DNA from: Eonycteris spelaea
Taxonomy: Eukaryota > Chordata > Mammalia > Chiroptera > Pteropodidae
Assembly (NCBI GenBank): GCA_003508835.1
Contig: PUFA01000162.1
Location: 1,612,001 to 1,676,000 of the forward strand
Length of the DNA stretch: 64,000 bases
Direction: 5' to 3'
The stretch's first letter is position 1. Every line of letters begins with the position of its first letter. Under the pieces are notes generated by a model. It worked only from the letters and a program-made list of their open reading frames with translations. It had not been told where the DNA came from and searched no databases. Positions 45,313 through 56,157 of this stretch are shown here, one piece after another. The translations under genes and the position numbers were made by a program.

Positions 45313-45655
45313 AAAAGGTTCATGGATTGGACAGCATTCTACCTAGCAACGGAAAGGGTGCACAGATGAGTTATACAAAATGGAAGGTTTTTATAGGTAG
45401 AAAGAAGGTGGGACTAAGAAGTTGAAAGTATGGATTATTTCAGACAAGGACACATTTTTTTTTAGAAGGCAGGGGGTCTTATCAAGCAAGCTACCTCACT
45501 AGTGTTGATCAGGAAATCCCGGACTGATTGGTTTAAAATTCCATTCCTGGGGCAGGTTGAAAATGCTGTTAGGTTAGTAAGTTTTGGTTTGGTGTGTGGC
45601 TTAGCACAGTGACTCCATTTTGGCCTATTTCTTTTTTTTTTTAAACACTCCATAA
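45313..45655 (-). repeat. Older repeat interrupted by the L1, right flank
   Basis: Continues from 41982: 'gacagcattctacctagcaacggaaagggtgcac', 'aaaatggaaggtttttataggtag', 'aagaaggtgggactaagaagttg', later a T9 run at about 45630-45641. Probably an antisense LTR relic; family not resolved. Confidence 0.45.
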
Positions 45656-47035
45656 GCTAGACATGATGCCTAGGGCTTTTCAAATGTAGTTGAATCCTTC
45701 CATCCTGAGAGATTGTGAAGGTTCTTCTCCAACCAGAGGAAAGAAGAGGTTCAGTTAAGTTGTGTTTATTTGAGAGTTAGAGGAAGAAAAGACTAACTTT
45801 AAACTTTGGATTTTGTATTCTCTTAACCAAGATTTAATTTGCATAATGTGCTGTTTATGAGTAAGAATGAGAACGTTTCAATGCTTTTTACTGTTCTAAT
45901 AAAGTATAATTTTAATAGAAAAATATAATTAAATTGATCTTGCTCTGTTACTGGTCTCCTATATTATTCATGTCTAGTTACACACTATATTCTTCCTGAG
46001 AAGAAATAACAATTATTATAGAGTTTGGGACAGGGCTGTCAAAATTGAAGAATGCCTGCTTCAGTTTCTGTGTCATGCTTGCATGGTGGACAATGGCTAT
46101 TAATTTCAACTTTGTCTCCCAGTGGAGTTCTCTGGACTGCCTCTCCCTATCAGTCAATCAGGTTGACCCCCAAGATGAAACCACTGCCCTCCCTGGACTA
46201 GGAGCAAGTAATAAGATTTGAAAGGACTGACCATACAAACACAGGCTTGTAAAGTGGGAGTTTGCCATGCCTTGCAGAATTGTGTAAACTTCAATCTTTT
46301 CCTTCCTCAGCCTTGCTTCTTATGTTCATTCCTTTTGACTCTTTATAACTTCTGCTCTAGTGTGGTTTTTCTTGATAGCATGTCACCAGTAGTAAACACA
46401 TAGGACTCTGAGTATTGTTATGCCAGAATTATTGTGAATAAGGGAAAGTACTGTATTCTGTGTCCCCTCCACCCAATATTCTTCTGAATGCTGTTGGGTT
46501 AATGTCTACAAAGATTCTTGCCTTACCGTAGTCAGTCTTAATTGAAAGTTTAGAGCCATAGCCTTACAAATATAATATAGTTTTTTCCCCTAGGTGTCTT
46601 ACTACGCAAGGTGAGTGTAGTTAACTTGCTTACTCACTAGTCCCAGAAAGTACTTCTTGTGTTGTATCTTCACAGCATGTGCCCACTGTAAAATCAAGCC
46701 TGCAGCTTTTATTATGCATTCCCATGTACATCTAATATGAAGACTTCACCAGAGAGCTCTCAGCTACTTTAGCAGTTATCTGACATATAAAAAGAGTCCA
46801 TCCAGACCTATTTTGGTTTCCTGTTCTCAAGCCAGTAGCTAACAAGACACTTCCCCCATCTCACAGGAGAACGGAGTGTTAATGTCCTTTACTGAGGACA
46901 TATCAATAGCAATTTGAAACCAGAAAATAGTGAAAGAATCATTAAATGATTTGGAATTGAAATGCATCATTTCGAATGCATCATTAAACCAGAACTGTCC
47001 TGTGTCTTTGGTATCCAAAAGCCTTGATTTGGAAC
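45656..47035. other. Non-coding, nothing recognised
   Basis: No named repeat. A 13-bp imperfect duplication (GAATGCATCATT) lies at about 46962-46987. ORFs here are unsupported. Confidence 0.4.
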
Positions 47036-47041
47036 CCTTTT

Positions 47042-47210
47042 CCACTTCCTTGCATTGTGATCTTGGACAGTTTTGTAGCCTTGGGCAAGTTATATAACCT
47101 CTCTAGGCCTAATGTCATCTCCATCTGATAAAACCCTGCCTCACTTGCGGAATTCTTTTAGGATTAGATATGGTGAATTTCTTGATGTCTGACAACTATA
47201 GTTATTGTCA
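47042..47210 (+). repeat. MIR SINE relic
   Basis: 'tgatcttggacagttttgtagccttgggcaagttatataacctctctaggcct', 'catctccatctgataaaac' and 'attcttttaggattagat' in MIR order. Confidence 0.8.
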
Positions 47211-47552
47211 TTGACTTATTATTTTGTATTTATCAATGAGGATGTAGGAAGGCCTTTTTAGCCACATGCCTTTTCGTAGGTACACCACACATAGTCTTAT
47301 GTCAGCTCGTTTAGTTTATTTCCTCCCCCTCTCAAACAGCAGAATAGAAGCTTCCCTTTTTGAACTGTGTTCCCATTTTGACTTCTGCTTTTTAAAAGTA
47401 CTTATAGTAGAATTAAATATTCATGCAAGTTGATTTGTCCTTTGAAGATGGCATTATCATAGGTTTCTCAAAGACTTTCTGCTTAATTTGCCTCTCTGCA
47501 TCTGTGACTTTCTCCGAGGGACATTGTGTTCTTTTAATTTTCCTCATTGCAG

Positions 47553-47616
47553 TGGGAAAACACACAGCAATAAAAGAAGTTAACATGTCAGAAAATCAGA
47601 AGAGTAAGAGTGAAAA
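47553..47616 (+). CDS. Exon of unrecognised gene, contains probable start codon
   Basis: A polypyrimidine tract and AG at 47551-47552 define the acceptor; a GTAAGA donor follows at 47617. The exon carries ATG at 47585 in a fair Kozak context (AACATGT) and reads MSENQKSKSEK, leaving two bases (AA). The next exon at 50203 starts with A, completing a Lys codon in frame. The frame is also open upstream of the ATG to the acceptor (needing one base from a preceding exon), so this could be an internal exon rather than the first coding one. The N-terminus is Lys/Ser/Glu-rich and hydrophilic, with no signal peptide. I do not recognise the protein. Support is splice signals plus phase match only; chance is possible for such a short exon. 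Confidence 0.45.
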
Positions 47617-47859
47617 GTAAGATTTCTTTTGAAACTTCTCCTTTGAGGTACAGAAAGATAAGTGGGTCTACTTTACAAGTGACAGAACCCTTTCTTTGGT
47701 AATTCAGAAGACTTTGTGGGCCCTGAATTACTCAGTTCTTTTCCTTTAAATAGTCACTGGCAGAAGCAATGCCACATATTCTGTGTCTAATTACAACGGC
47801 CTCTTTTCTGTGAACATTTTCTTTTTTGTTTTTGGTGTCTCTAGCCCTGCACAGAAGCT

Positions 47860-48040
47860 GTAAAATGGAACAGCTTTGCCTCCTCTGCTAACTTTAACTT
47901 TGGGCACATACTTAGCTGCTTTGAGACTAGATATCCTTATCTGTCTGTAGGCTTCATAGCAATTGGAAGATCGCATGAGATGATGATGCATCAGTAACTT
48001 AGTCTAGCTTCTAGCACAAACAAGTTTGGTTATTATTTTT
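47860..48040 (+). repeat. MIR SINE relic
   Basis: 'gggcacatacttagctgctttgagac', 'atccttatctgtctgtagg', 'gatcgcatgagatgatgatg' and 'agcttctagcacaaac' approximate the MIR core and tail. Confidence 0.55.
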
Positions 48041-48646
48041 ATTTATAGGTGTTTTTGTACTTAGAGGAAGGAGGCCCAAACTCCCTCTGCCTCCCTCCCC
48101 TTTTCCCTTTGCTTCCCCTTCCCCACATCACCCTCAGCAGTACATTCATCCTAAACAGTAGGAAGGCCCCTTTCCTTCTATTTATACCGTAAAACAGCTT
48201 CTCTGACCTACAGTCTCTGGAGAACTTTCAGGTCAACCTCAAACAACCATCCAACCACTGAAAACATCTTCTTCAGACACATCAACATCTTTTTGAAATA
48301 ATATCCCCTTGTAGTCAGTGACTGCTTGCTTCGCTCTTCTTAAAGCATTCTATTTTGGTCCAGATATAGGGATTCTTAGACTCTAAGACAGATCCCTGAA
48401 AAATAATACCTTGTCCAACAGACCAAACTAATGTGTAGTTTTTGAAGTTAGAGCAGCGGTTGACCTTTGGGGGAAGAGAGGTGGTCACACATATGTGTTC
48501 ACTTTAGGAAAATTAAATCAGTCACTCCAGATTTCTGTGCTTTTCTGTATGTATCTAATACATACATTAGTACAAGCGTTTATTGATTATTAAGGAAAGT
48601 ACCTTTTTCTGCGGGTACCATAATTTACTTATATATTTTACATGTA

Positions 48647-48830
48647 CATTCATGGGCTGCAAAACACATTTTGGATGGACTACCTATAGGACGGTGGTCT
48701 CATAAGATTCTAATGGAGGTGAAAAATTTCTATTGCCTAGTGACCTTATAGCCATCTTAATTACTTAGGACAATCACTGTTGTGTGCCATCTCAGTCTGT
48801 AATAATCAGCTACAAATGCTAGAGGGTACT
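48647..48830 (-). mobile_element. Tigger-like DNA transposon relic, left part
   Basis: Preceded by TA (48645-48646). Wording 'catgggctgcaaaacacattttgg', 'acggtggtctcataagattctaatggaggtgaaaaatttctattgcctagtgacctt' fits a known 'cataagattataa...cctagtgac' transposon repeat. The exact family is not resolved. Confidence 0.5.
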
Positions 48831-49372
48831 CACCTGGGTCCAGCCAGCTGCCCACCAACATCTCTCCTTTCTAAACCAGTGATACATCTGGACTAACCCT
48901 TTCAGTTCTTATTTTCATTGCAAGACACCCTTCAGCAATGACCATTCAGAAACTTGGAAGAAAAAAAGTGTTTATTACTTACAGTCTCTGGGGCCACAAA
49001 GCATGCTAGTGGACACGCAGTGAGGTTGAGGTTTAGGGAAAGAGAGTGCCTGGGCCTGGGGTTCTGCTTTCATTGGGGTCAAGGGTGGAGGCCTGTGGTT
49101 TTGCAGGCTCACTCTTTATTGGTAAATTTAAAACATAGGAGCAGGAATTTAAAGATCCAGAAGAGAGAGAAACAGGTAACCCTAAGGGTCAGTTATCTAA
49201 ATCAGTCAAGATTTTTTAAAACAAGGGAGGCTCATTGCAAGGCAGGGGGCTGGCCTGATTCTTCATCTAGGTCTGTGGCCAGCAGTAGTGCGTTCACTCC
49301 AGACAGCCTTCCGTTAAGTGGAGGCCTCTTCGAAGTGGAGGCCTTGGCGATCAGAGCTTAAGTCTGACACTT
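48831..49372. mobile_element. Unidentified insertion inside the Tigger-like relic
   Basis: About 540 bp of different composition, GC-richer and with a 135-codon ORF (48954-49361). GTACT occurs at both edges (48826-48830 and 49373-49377) as a possible 5-bp duplication, a size typical for LTR elements, but no TG...CA termini are visible at those edges. Read in antisense it has solo-LTR-like character. Family not identified. Confidence 0.4.
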
Positions 49373-49585
49373 GTACTAAAAGTCAACTGTAAGGATTACA
49401 CTACAATTACTTGTTTGTGGTGATGCTGGTATAAACACACCTTCTGTACTGCCAGTCTTATACAAGTATAGCACATACAATCACAGTAGCAGACTATACC
49501 TGATAAGTTTCCGTGAGTGCCCTCTTTGACCCTTGCACAACACATTTCTTGGAACATATCCCTGCCATTAAGTGATGCATAACTG
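49373..49585 (-). mobile_element. Tigger-like DNA transposon relic, right part
   Basis: 'acttgtttgtggtgatgctggtataaacacaccttctgtactgccagtcttatacaagtatagcac' and the terminal 'catatccctgccattaagtgatgcataactg' followed by TA. The end pairs with the left end as a degenerate inverted repeat with TA duplication. Confidence 0.6.
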
Positions 49586-50202
49586 TATATTCACATGTCT
49601 GTTTTCAAAGACTCATATTTCATTTTTAATTGAGAATGTCTGTCCTGAAATTAAATGAAGAGGTATTTCTAAGCCTTTGAGGTGATGTAGGTTAAAGCAT
49701 TTATAAGCTCTTTGATCATATACAGAAGTATATGGTCTGTAATTGTTCCACATGCTATTGACTGTGTTCTGGTGAAAATGAAAATTTAAACATGTTGCTA
49801 CCCCTTTCAGCCTACGGTAGTAATTCCTTTGGTTTGAAACAGGCTTTCTTGCTTTTTTATCTTTCTCTATTGTTAATTAGCAGCTATTTACCTGAATGGG
49901 ACGGAATAATTTATAAAAGTGTATGATTTTACAACTTAGGTTGTACCATTTGATGTACTTGGTGTACAATTTTTTATTGACACCAGATGCACATGCTTGC
50001 TTCTGCTTGGCTTTACCAAGTAAAGCTTACTCTGAATACCATGACAGCTAGAAATTACCTGGGAAGTGGAAAAGAACAATTTTTACTAAGGTAGACAATG
50101 AGAAGTTAATAACAATTACCTTGGATTTTAGTTTTTTTTTTTTCTTATAAGCAGCTCACTACCTGAAAAATGCACTCTAATTTACTTATTATTTTCTCCT
50201 AG

Positions 50203-50242
50203 ATTGGAAAGAAGACTGATAAAGAAAAATAACATGAACCAG
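50203..50242 (+). CDS. Small internal exon of unrecognised gene
   Basis: 40 bp between a good acceptor (ATTTTCTCCTAG) and a GTAAAT donor. After taking AA from the 47553-47616 exon it reads K-LERRLIKKNNMNQ and ends at phase 0. The other two frames contain stops (TGA or TAA), so only the frame set by the preceding exon is open. Joined, the two exons give a 24-residue basic, charged N-terminus. The next identified exon (55833) requires two incoming bases, so it cannot follow directly. An unseen exon or a different transcript must be assumed. Confidence 0.42.
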
Positions 50243-51100
50243 GTAAATGAATATTTAATTTCTTTAAGTATCTTTAATGCTTGGCTTATATATCCTATAT
50301 TTTCCCACTGTGAACTGAACAATTTTTGTGGCCAACTTGAACATATAAAGAATGTTTTGGGGCTATAGTTGTAATAATCAAATACATTTAGACCATTTAA
50401 TTAATTTAGTTATGCATGTGTTTTTAGTAATCAAGTATTTATATAAAATGGCATTATAACTTTTTTCTAGCTCAGAATAATTTCTTTCAACTCTTTACAT
50501 ACATATTTGATGTCAGTGGCTTCATTATTCAAGTTGTACTTTTGAAATTTTCCACAGCATGTTATCATTTTTTAGTTTGCAATACAGTACTTTGGGAATA
50601 CATATGTGGTGCTGTAATTGGAAATTTTATTCCAAGTCACAAGTGACCATTTGCATAATGTTAGGACAGTTACTATTTTCATTGTTTCTGTCCAGATCAA
50701 CATTGGAGATCACCACTATGTAACAGTTTGTACATTTGCTTTGTTAAATATACTCTCCCTCCTTCCTTTTCTCTCTTCCTTCCTTTCTTCCTTCCATCTG
50801 TTTACTCATTTATTTCATTTGGTTTGAGGCAATTGCATGCAGACTGTTTAAAATTCAAATAATACTATAATAACCATTGATTGTTTGCTTTACGCTCTCA
50901 TTACTCCTTTGCCTAAAGATAGCCCTTCTCAACTCATGTTTTCTGGTGTTCATCCACCTATTTCTGAACAACACAGTGTAGGCTGTAAGTGCCATTTATT
51001 GACTTCTGTTTAAATTTCAGACTGCTACATTGACACCCTTTTGAGGATTTACCTTTCATATGTAGCCCTTTACTCTCAGTGCACCTCCTTTTGTTGTCTC
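50243..51100. other. Intronic DNA with a (TTCC)n tract
   Basis: A pyrimidine-rich (TTCC)n-like tract lies at about 50756-50800. No other element recognised. Confidence 0.5.
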
Positions 51101-52245
51101 TCCATTCTCTGGAAGCAGTCATGTGTTAGTCCGTGGTTAAATACATACTCAATGTTTACTTTACTGTGACTCTATTTTGCTCATGGTTGAACTTTGTGAT
51201 ACTTACGTCAGATGTCTCAGGCCATTATGCTTCCCTGTTGGTTGCATATGTACTGTTTTATTTTCCTGGAAAACGTTTGCTGCTCTGCTTCTTTTTTTTT
51301 ACATTTTCAGTATTCTGAAATTTGTATTAGGAAATAAGTCATTTTTTTTTGATGTTCACAGCCCTTTCAATTCAGAAACTCATGTCCTTCAATTTGGGAA
51401 ATTTTCTTATACTATTTCTTTGATAATTTCCTTTTCATCCTTTTCTCTGTTGTCTGCAACTGTCAATGGATATTTGGACCAACTGGTTTAATTCTCTAAT
51501 TTTCTTGTATTTTTCCTAGCTATTTTCCATTTGTGTTTTCATTCTACTTTCAGGAAGGTTTTCTTAGTATTTATTCAACTTTTAATTTCTGCAAGCGTAT
51601 CTGTAATTTCAAATTTAATTTTTAAATTTGTCTGAATATTTTTTTTTTTTAAATAGGATCCCATTCTTGTATCATGGATGTGATATTTTCTTTTTTTCCT
51701 TTGAGAATATGAATTGAATTATTTGCTGTTTTCTTGTATTCTTTGTACTTTCCTTTTTCCTCTGTGTGCCCTCTTCTTATCAGCTTGTTTTGATCCCTGA
51801 TTTTAGTGGTAGAGGCTTTTCTTAAATGAGTTTTCTGTTTATATTTAGGAGTGAGACAAGAAAAAGTAGAGTAGAAATTTGTTATCCTGGGGCTTCACTA
51901 TAGGATCTTTGTGAAGAGTCCTGGCTATTTGAGTTGGTGGTGACTCCTAGACATCAAAGTCTGCAGGTCTTTTTTCTTGGATCTTTCAGTTTCCCCAAAA
52001 GGGTAAATGCTTGCCTGTGAGGATTTGGGGGAGTCTGTAGGGAAAAGGAGCCAGAGTTCTCACATCCAAGCTAGTAAATGCTTAGATCTTCCTGCCTCTC
52101 TTTCAGCCTAATCTGATGTTTCTGAGTCTGAAGTCTTGCTGTATCATTTTCTCCAGAGAGTAAACTGCCCCCTGTTATGAAAGTAGGAATGACTTGTCCA
52201 GCTTTACCAGGTGAGAAGAAGAGCTTGGGTTCTAATTGCTCCCCT
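51101..52245 (-). repeat. Old L1 (L1M) 5'-region fragment, first part
   Basis: T-rich antisense L1-like wording ('ttctttgataatttccttttcatccttttc', 'ctgcaactgtcaatgg', 'tttaatttctgcaagcgtatctgtaatttc'). It appears to resume at about 53815 after the nested insertions. ORFs at 51133-51491 are remnants. Family assignment is approximate. Confidence 0.45.
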
Positions 52246-52261
52246 CTTTTTTTTTTTTTTT

Positions 52262-52590
52262 TGCTTAAAACAATACAAATTTATTATCTTACAGTTCTGT
52301 AAATTAGAAGTCTGACACGGGTCTCATTGTGCTAAAATCAAGGGGTCCACAAGGCTACATTCCTTTCTAGAAGCTCTGGAGGAGAAACTCTTCCCTCATT
52401 TTTCCCAGCTTCTAGAGGCTGCCTACATTCTTTGGCTCTCCATCCACTTCTCCCCTTTCAGAGGAACAGTAGCAGGTCAAAGACATCTCATGTTGCATTA
52501 CTTTGACTTCTTCTGTGTCCCTTTTTCACTTTTAAGGACCCTTGTGATAACATTGGGTCCCCCTAGATAATGCAGGATAACCTTATTATT
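52262..52590 (-). mobile_element. LTR-type relic (probably ERVL-MaLR)
   Basis: 'aaaacaatacaaatttattatcttacagttctgtaaattagaagtctgac', 'gtctcattgtgctaaaatcaaggggtcc', 'cagcttctagaggctgcctacattctttggctc' match the 20.9-kb element word for word in many places. It is preceded by a T16 run at 52246-52261. Confidence 0.65.
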
Positions 52591-53812
52591 ATTTTTTATT
52601 CTGGTACAAAACACACAATATAAAATTTACCATATTAACTATTTTTGAGTGTGTGAGGAAGTAGTGTTAATTATATTCACATTTTATGCAACAGACCTCT
52701 AGAACTTTTTCATCTTACAAAACTGAAACTAAACCCATTGAGCAACTCTTCTCCCCCTGCCACTGACTCTGGCAACCACCATTCTACTTTCTAAGAGTTT
52801 GACAACTTCAGATACCTCATGCAAGTGGAATCTTACAGTATTTGTCCTTTTATGACTGGCTTATTTTACTTAGCATAATGTCTTTATTGTTCATCCTGCT
52901 GTAGCATGTGACAGAATTTCCTTCTTTTTGACGACTAAGTAATATTCCATTGTATGTACACACCGTGTTTTCATTATCCATTCATCTGTTAATAGAAAAT
53001 TAGGTTGTCTCTACCTCCTGGCTCTTGTGAATAATGCTGCATTGAACATGGGTGTGCAAAAACCTCTTTGAGATCCTACTTTCAATTTTGGGGGATAGGG
53101 GTATATATCCAGAAGTGAAATTCCTAGATCAATAGGGTAGTTTCATTTTTAATTTTTTTGAGGAACCCACATATACCATTTTTCGTAATGGCTGTACCAT
53201 TTTTATATTTTCACCAATTGCGCCCAATTCCTTTCACCAATTCCTTTCTCCACACCCTCACCAATACTTGTTATCCTCTGTTATTTTGATAATGGCCATC
53301 CTCACATGTGTGAGGTGATATTCATTTGATTTTGATTTTGATTTCCCTGATGATTAATGATATTCAGCATCTTTTATGTGTTTGTTGACTATCTGTATAT
53401 CATCTTTGGGCAAATATCTATTCAAAAGTTCCTTGCTCATTTTTAATTTGGTTGTTTTTAGTGTCGTAGAATTCTTTACATATTCTGGACACCAACTTTT
53501 TATTATATATAGCTTGCAGATATTTTCTCCCATTTTTTTAGGTTGCCCTTCCACTCTGATTATTTCCTTTGCTGCACTGAAGTTTTGAAGTTTGATGTTG
53601 TCCTGTTTGTCTGTGTTTGCTTTCGTTGCCTGTGCTTTGATGTCATATCCAAGAAATCATTGCCAAGTCTAGTGCCATTAAGCTTTGCTATGATTTTTTC
53701 TAGGTGTTTATAGTTTCAGGTCTTACATTTAGGTCTGTAACTCATTTTGAGTTAATTTTTGTATATGGCGTAAGGTAAGTGTCTGACCGCTTTTTATTAT
53801 AGACTTTCAACC
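52591..53812 (-). mobile_element. Old L1 (L1M) ORF2 3' end and 3' UTR
   Basis: A 1.2-kb antisense L1: 'ggcaaccaccattctactttc', 'tggaatcttacagtatttgtccttttatgactggcttattttacttagcataatg', 'aatattccattgtatgtacacaccgtgttttc', 'gaataatgctgcattgaacatggg', 'aatggctgtaccatttttatattttcacc', 'ttgcctgtgctttgatgtcatatccaag'. Stops interrupt all frames. Overlapping ORFs at 53354-53588 are remnants. Confidence 0.85.
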
Positions 53813-54185
53813 AGTCCCCTTCTTCTCAACTTCTTACCCTCTTCTTCCCAGGAACCAGAAGCTCCACTTCCTGAGCCTTCCTGGAGCAGTCTGCTGGCTC
53901 GTTATTTGCCTCTCAGACAGTGAAGAGGTCCCTAGGAAGTCACTAATGTTTCTATCCTGGAGTCTTGATTCGCTTAGCTCAGCTCAGCAGTCATCTCTGC
54001 TTTCAGCTTCCAAAATGTTATTACAGACTGTTGTCTTCTCTTTATTGCTCTCTATACTTTATTGCTCTTTTTGTCCCTGTGGATTTATATCTTCTTCCCT
54101 CGTTACTATCATTTTAGTGGGGATTTAGGAAGAAGCAGAGATAAACAACCCAGTTCCATTGGCCATCTGTAATCCCAAAATCCAT
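53813..54185 (-). repeat. Old L1 (L1M) 5'-region fragment, second part
   Basis: 'ttgctctttttgtccctgtgg', 'ttttagtggggatttaggaagaagcagagataaacaacccagttccattggccatctgtaatcc' resembles the antisense 5' UTR of old L1s and is likely the resumption of 51101-52245. Confidence 0.5.
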
Positions 54186-55832
54186 ATTGCTTTTTAAAAT
54201 GATATTTAAAAGACTTTTAAAAAATTATATCTTATATATTCTATTGTTAAGTCCTAACTCCAAAAATGATTGTTCAGTCTGTTCCTTTGCTTTCTTTCTG
54301 TTAACCAGTTTCTGTTGACTGACTTACACGTATTCATTGCTAGCATTAATTAAAGTTACTTTCCAAACATTATTTTGTTATTCAAAATGAACTGAGATTT
54401 TTGCTTGTAATATGAGCCTTAGTTTGTAATATGAGGTCTTGAATATAAGGTGACATCCTATTTCCTGAGATATACTTTTTTGCGGGGCAGGGGAAGTACC
54501 TTGATTTATCTTTAGGTGTATACACTGTATCTTGATATCATCAAGAAATGATCCTACTTTATGTAAATATATTTTATTCTGAAGCTTTAAAATCAAATAC
54601 TTGTAAGCTAATGTAATGGCAAGAGAATCTTATGTTATTTTTAGTTAGTTATCATAGTGGCTTTCTTTGTTACTGTATTTGATTATTTACAGGTGTAGCA
54701 CTATTTCTTACAGATAGGATAAAGAATGATTAAATGAAGAATTGTCTGATATGACTAGGTCCTTAGGGACTATTAAGTATGTGTGTGGTTTTTTTTTTCT
54801 GTTGTTATTCCTAGAATTGTTTTCTCATAGAGTTAAGCCCGTTAGTTGGCTCACAATATCAGCTACTCAGTTTGGTACATGGAAGTCCCTAGAATTTTTA
54901 TCTTGGGGTCCAGGGATGCCTCAAAGAATTCAAGATCTTTCTGAATTTGAGTGATGGTAGAATAGGCTTATCTTTCATCAGGTACTCAGTAATGCAAGTA
55001 TTATATGACCATGAAAAGAGTTGAGAACCCACTTCTAATAGATCATTATAGAGAAAAAATAGAATGATACCGATTAAATTAAACATGATAAAAATAAAAT
55101 GCCACCTTTGTAGCTACCATTAGATTCCACATTCTTTCTTACATAAGTACAAGTAACTATAAACTAGGGGCTAAATGAACAGTTAATTCTCTTTAATGTA
55201 AAACATTATCTCTAGCTTCCAGGTTGCGCAACACCCATTTGCATATATGTTACTATACAAGGTATCATTTATGAGGGTAATATTTTGATCTTAAAGAAAT
55301 GGCCATCTTTTTATCAGTCAGCTCGTAAAGGGGATATATCAGTAGTTACCCTCATTTTTGTATTGAAGCTGCTATACTTAATTTCTGAAAATCAGTTATT
55401 TATTGGCAGTTAAAAATAGTAGGTGAATATATAAAAGGAGAAATACCTCTATGTGTTAGGGAGCTATAGACTTGAGTTTTTGATTAAGAAAAGATGAGGT
55501 AAGTTTTATGTTATGCATATTTTAGAACAAAAACTTAAGAAACAAAAAGAAGAAGGAAGGCAGGCAGGCAGGCAGGCAGGAAGGAAGGCAGGAGTAAGAA
55601 AGAAAGGAAGAAAGAAAAAGAAAGATAAAGAAAAAAGAAAAGGAGAAAGAAAAGAGGAGAAAAGAAAAAGATGGGGATGTTAGGAATGGCCAATTGTGAA
55701 TTATTGGTTCCAACCTTATATTTTAATGCTTTTTAATAGTGAGGTCTACTGACTTCCAAGGTCTCTTTTAGCTTTAGAATTTTATGATTCCATTTTTGGA
55801 GTGGTTAAGTTTAAATTTCTCCTGTCTTCTAG
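54186..55832. other. Intronic DNA before the C-terminal exons
   Basis: Holds a polypurine tract at 55540-55672. The ORF at 54742-54954 follows a T-rich acceptor-like run (54788-54814) but no donor of the right phase was found, so no exon is called. Nothing else recognised. Confidence 0.45.
55540..55672. repeat. Polypurine tract with (GGCA)n
   Basis: A (GGCA)n block at about 55557-55580 followed by about 90 bp of almost pure A/G. It ends about 160 bp before the acceptor of the 55833 exon. Minus-strand ORF 55522-55713 is low complexity and not a gene. Confidence 0.9.
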
Positions 55833-55975
55833 GTACACCATTGAGTTCTTTGGATGCACAAAAGTGTCTGGTTGGGAAACTTATGAAATAGAAGACAAGA
55901 CCCTGCCTCAGGAAGCGTACATGAGAATAACTTTAAAGGAACCTATCGATAAATGCAAAACAGTAGCTGTTGGAG
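55833..55975 (+). CDS. Penultimate exon of unrecognised gene
   Basis: 143 bp between a strong acceptor (TTTCTCCTGTCTTCTAG) and a GTATGT donor. One base completes an incoming codon, then 47 codons are read from YTIEFFGCTKV through a GWETYEIEDK stretch and MRITLKEP to VAVG, leaving a single G. The composition (alternating hydrophobic and polar residues, two Cys, Trp) looks like folded beta-rich protein, not repeat translation. The other two frames contain stops. The single leftover G joins the next exon in frame. I could not place it in a family; no membrane segment or catalytic motif is evident. Confidence 0.62.
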
Positions 55976-56157
55976 GTATGTAATAACTTAGAGCTTGGGT
56001 TGAATGTCGTGTGTTGACCCTGCTGTACTTAAGAAATGAACGGAATGGAGGCCGTTTTTAGGGCAGAACCTCATCCTCTGGTTGTTCTCTAAACTTGCGC
56101 CTGTTGTTCTCTAAACTTGACTATGTAGTGGGATGTTACTCTTAACTCTTCTTTCAG
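55976..56157 (+). other. Short 182-bp intron with internal direct repeat
   Basis: GTATGT...CTTTCAG borders. GTTGTTCTCTAAACTTG occurs at 56081-56097 and again at 56103-56119. Confidence 0.6.

Larger units (their letters stand above)
47617..50202 (+). other. Intron between the first two candidate exons
   Basis: GTAAGA...CTCCTAG borders. It holds a MIR at about 47860-48040 and a Tigger-like transposon relic at 48647-49585 that is itself interrupted. A T12 run lies at about 50133-50143. Confidence 0.45.

Noticed and set aside
48954..49361. 135-codon plus-strand ORF
   Set aside because: Falls within an inserted block nested in a DNA transposon relic; no recognisable domain or splice context.
54742..54954. 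Possible exon after TTTTTTTTCTGTTGTTATTCCTAG linking 50242 to 55833
   Set aside because: It would start at phase 0 only in another frame, and no donor gives the phase 2 exit that the 55833 exon needs.
55522..55713. Minus-strand Ser/Phe-rich ORF resembling a membrane peptide
   Set aside because: It is the complement of the polypurine tract and purely low complexity.
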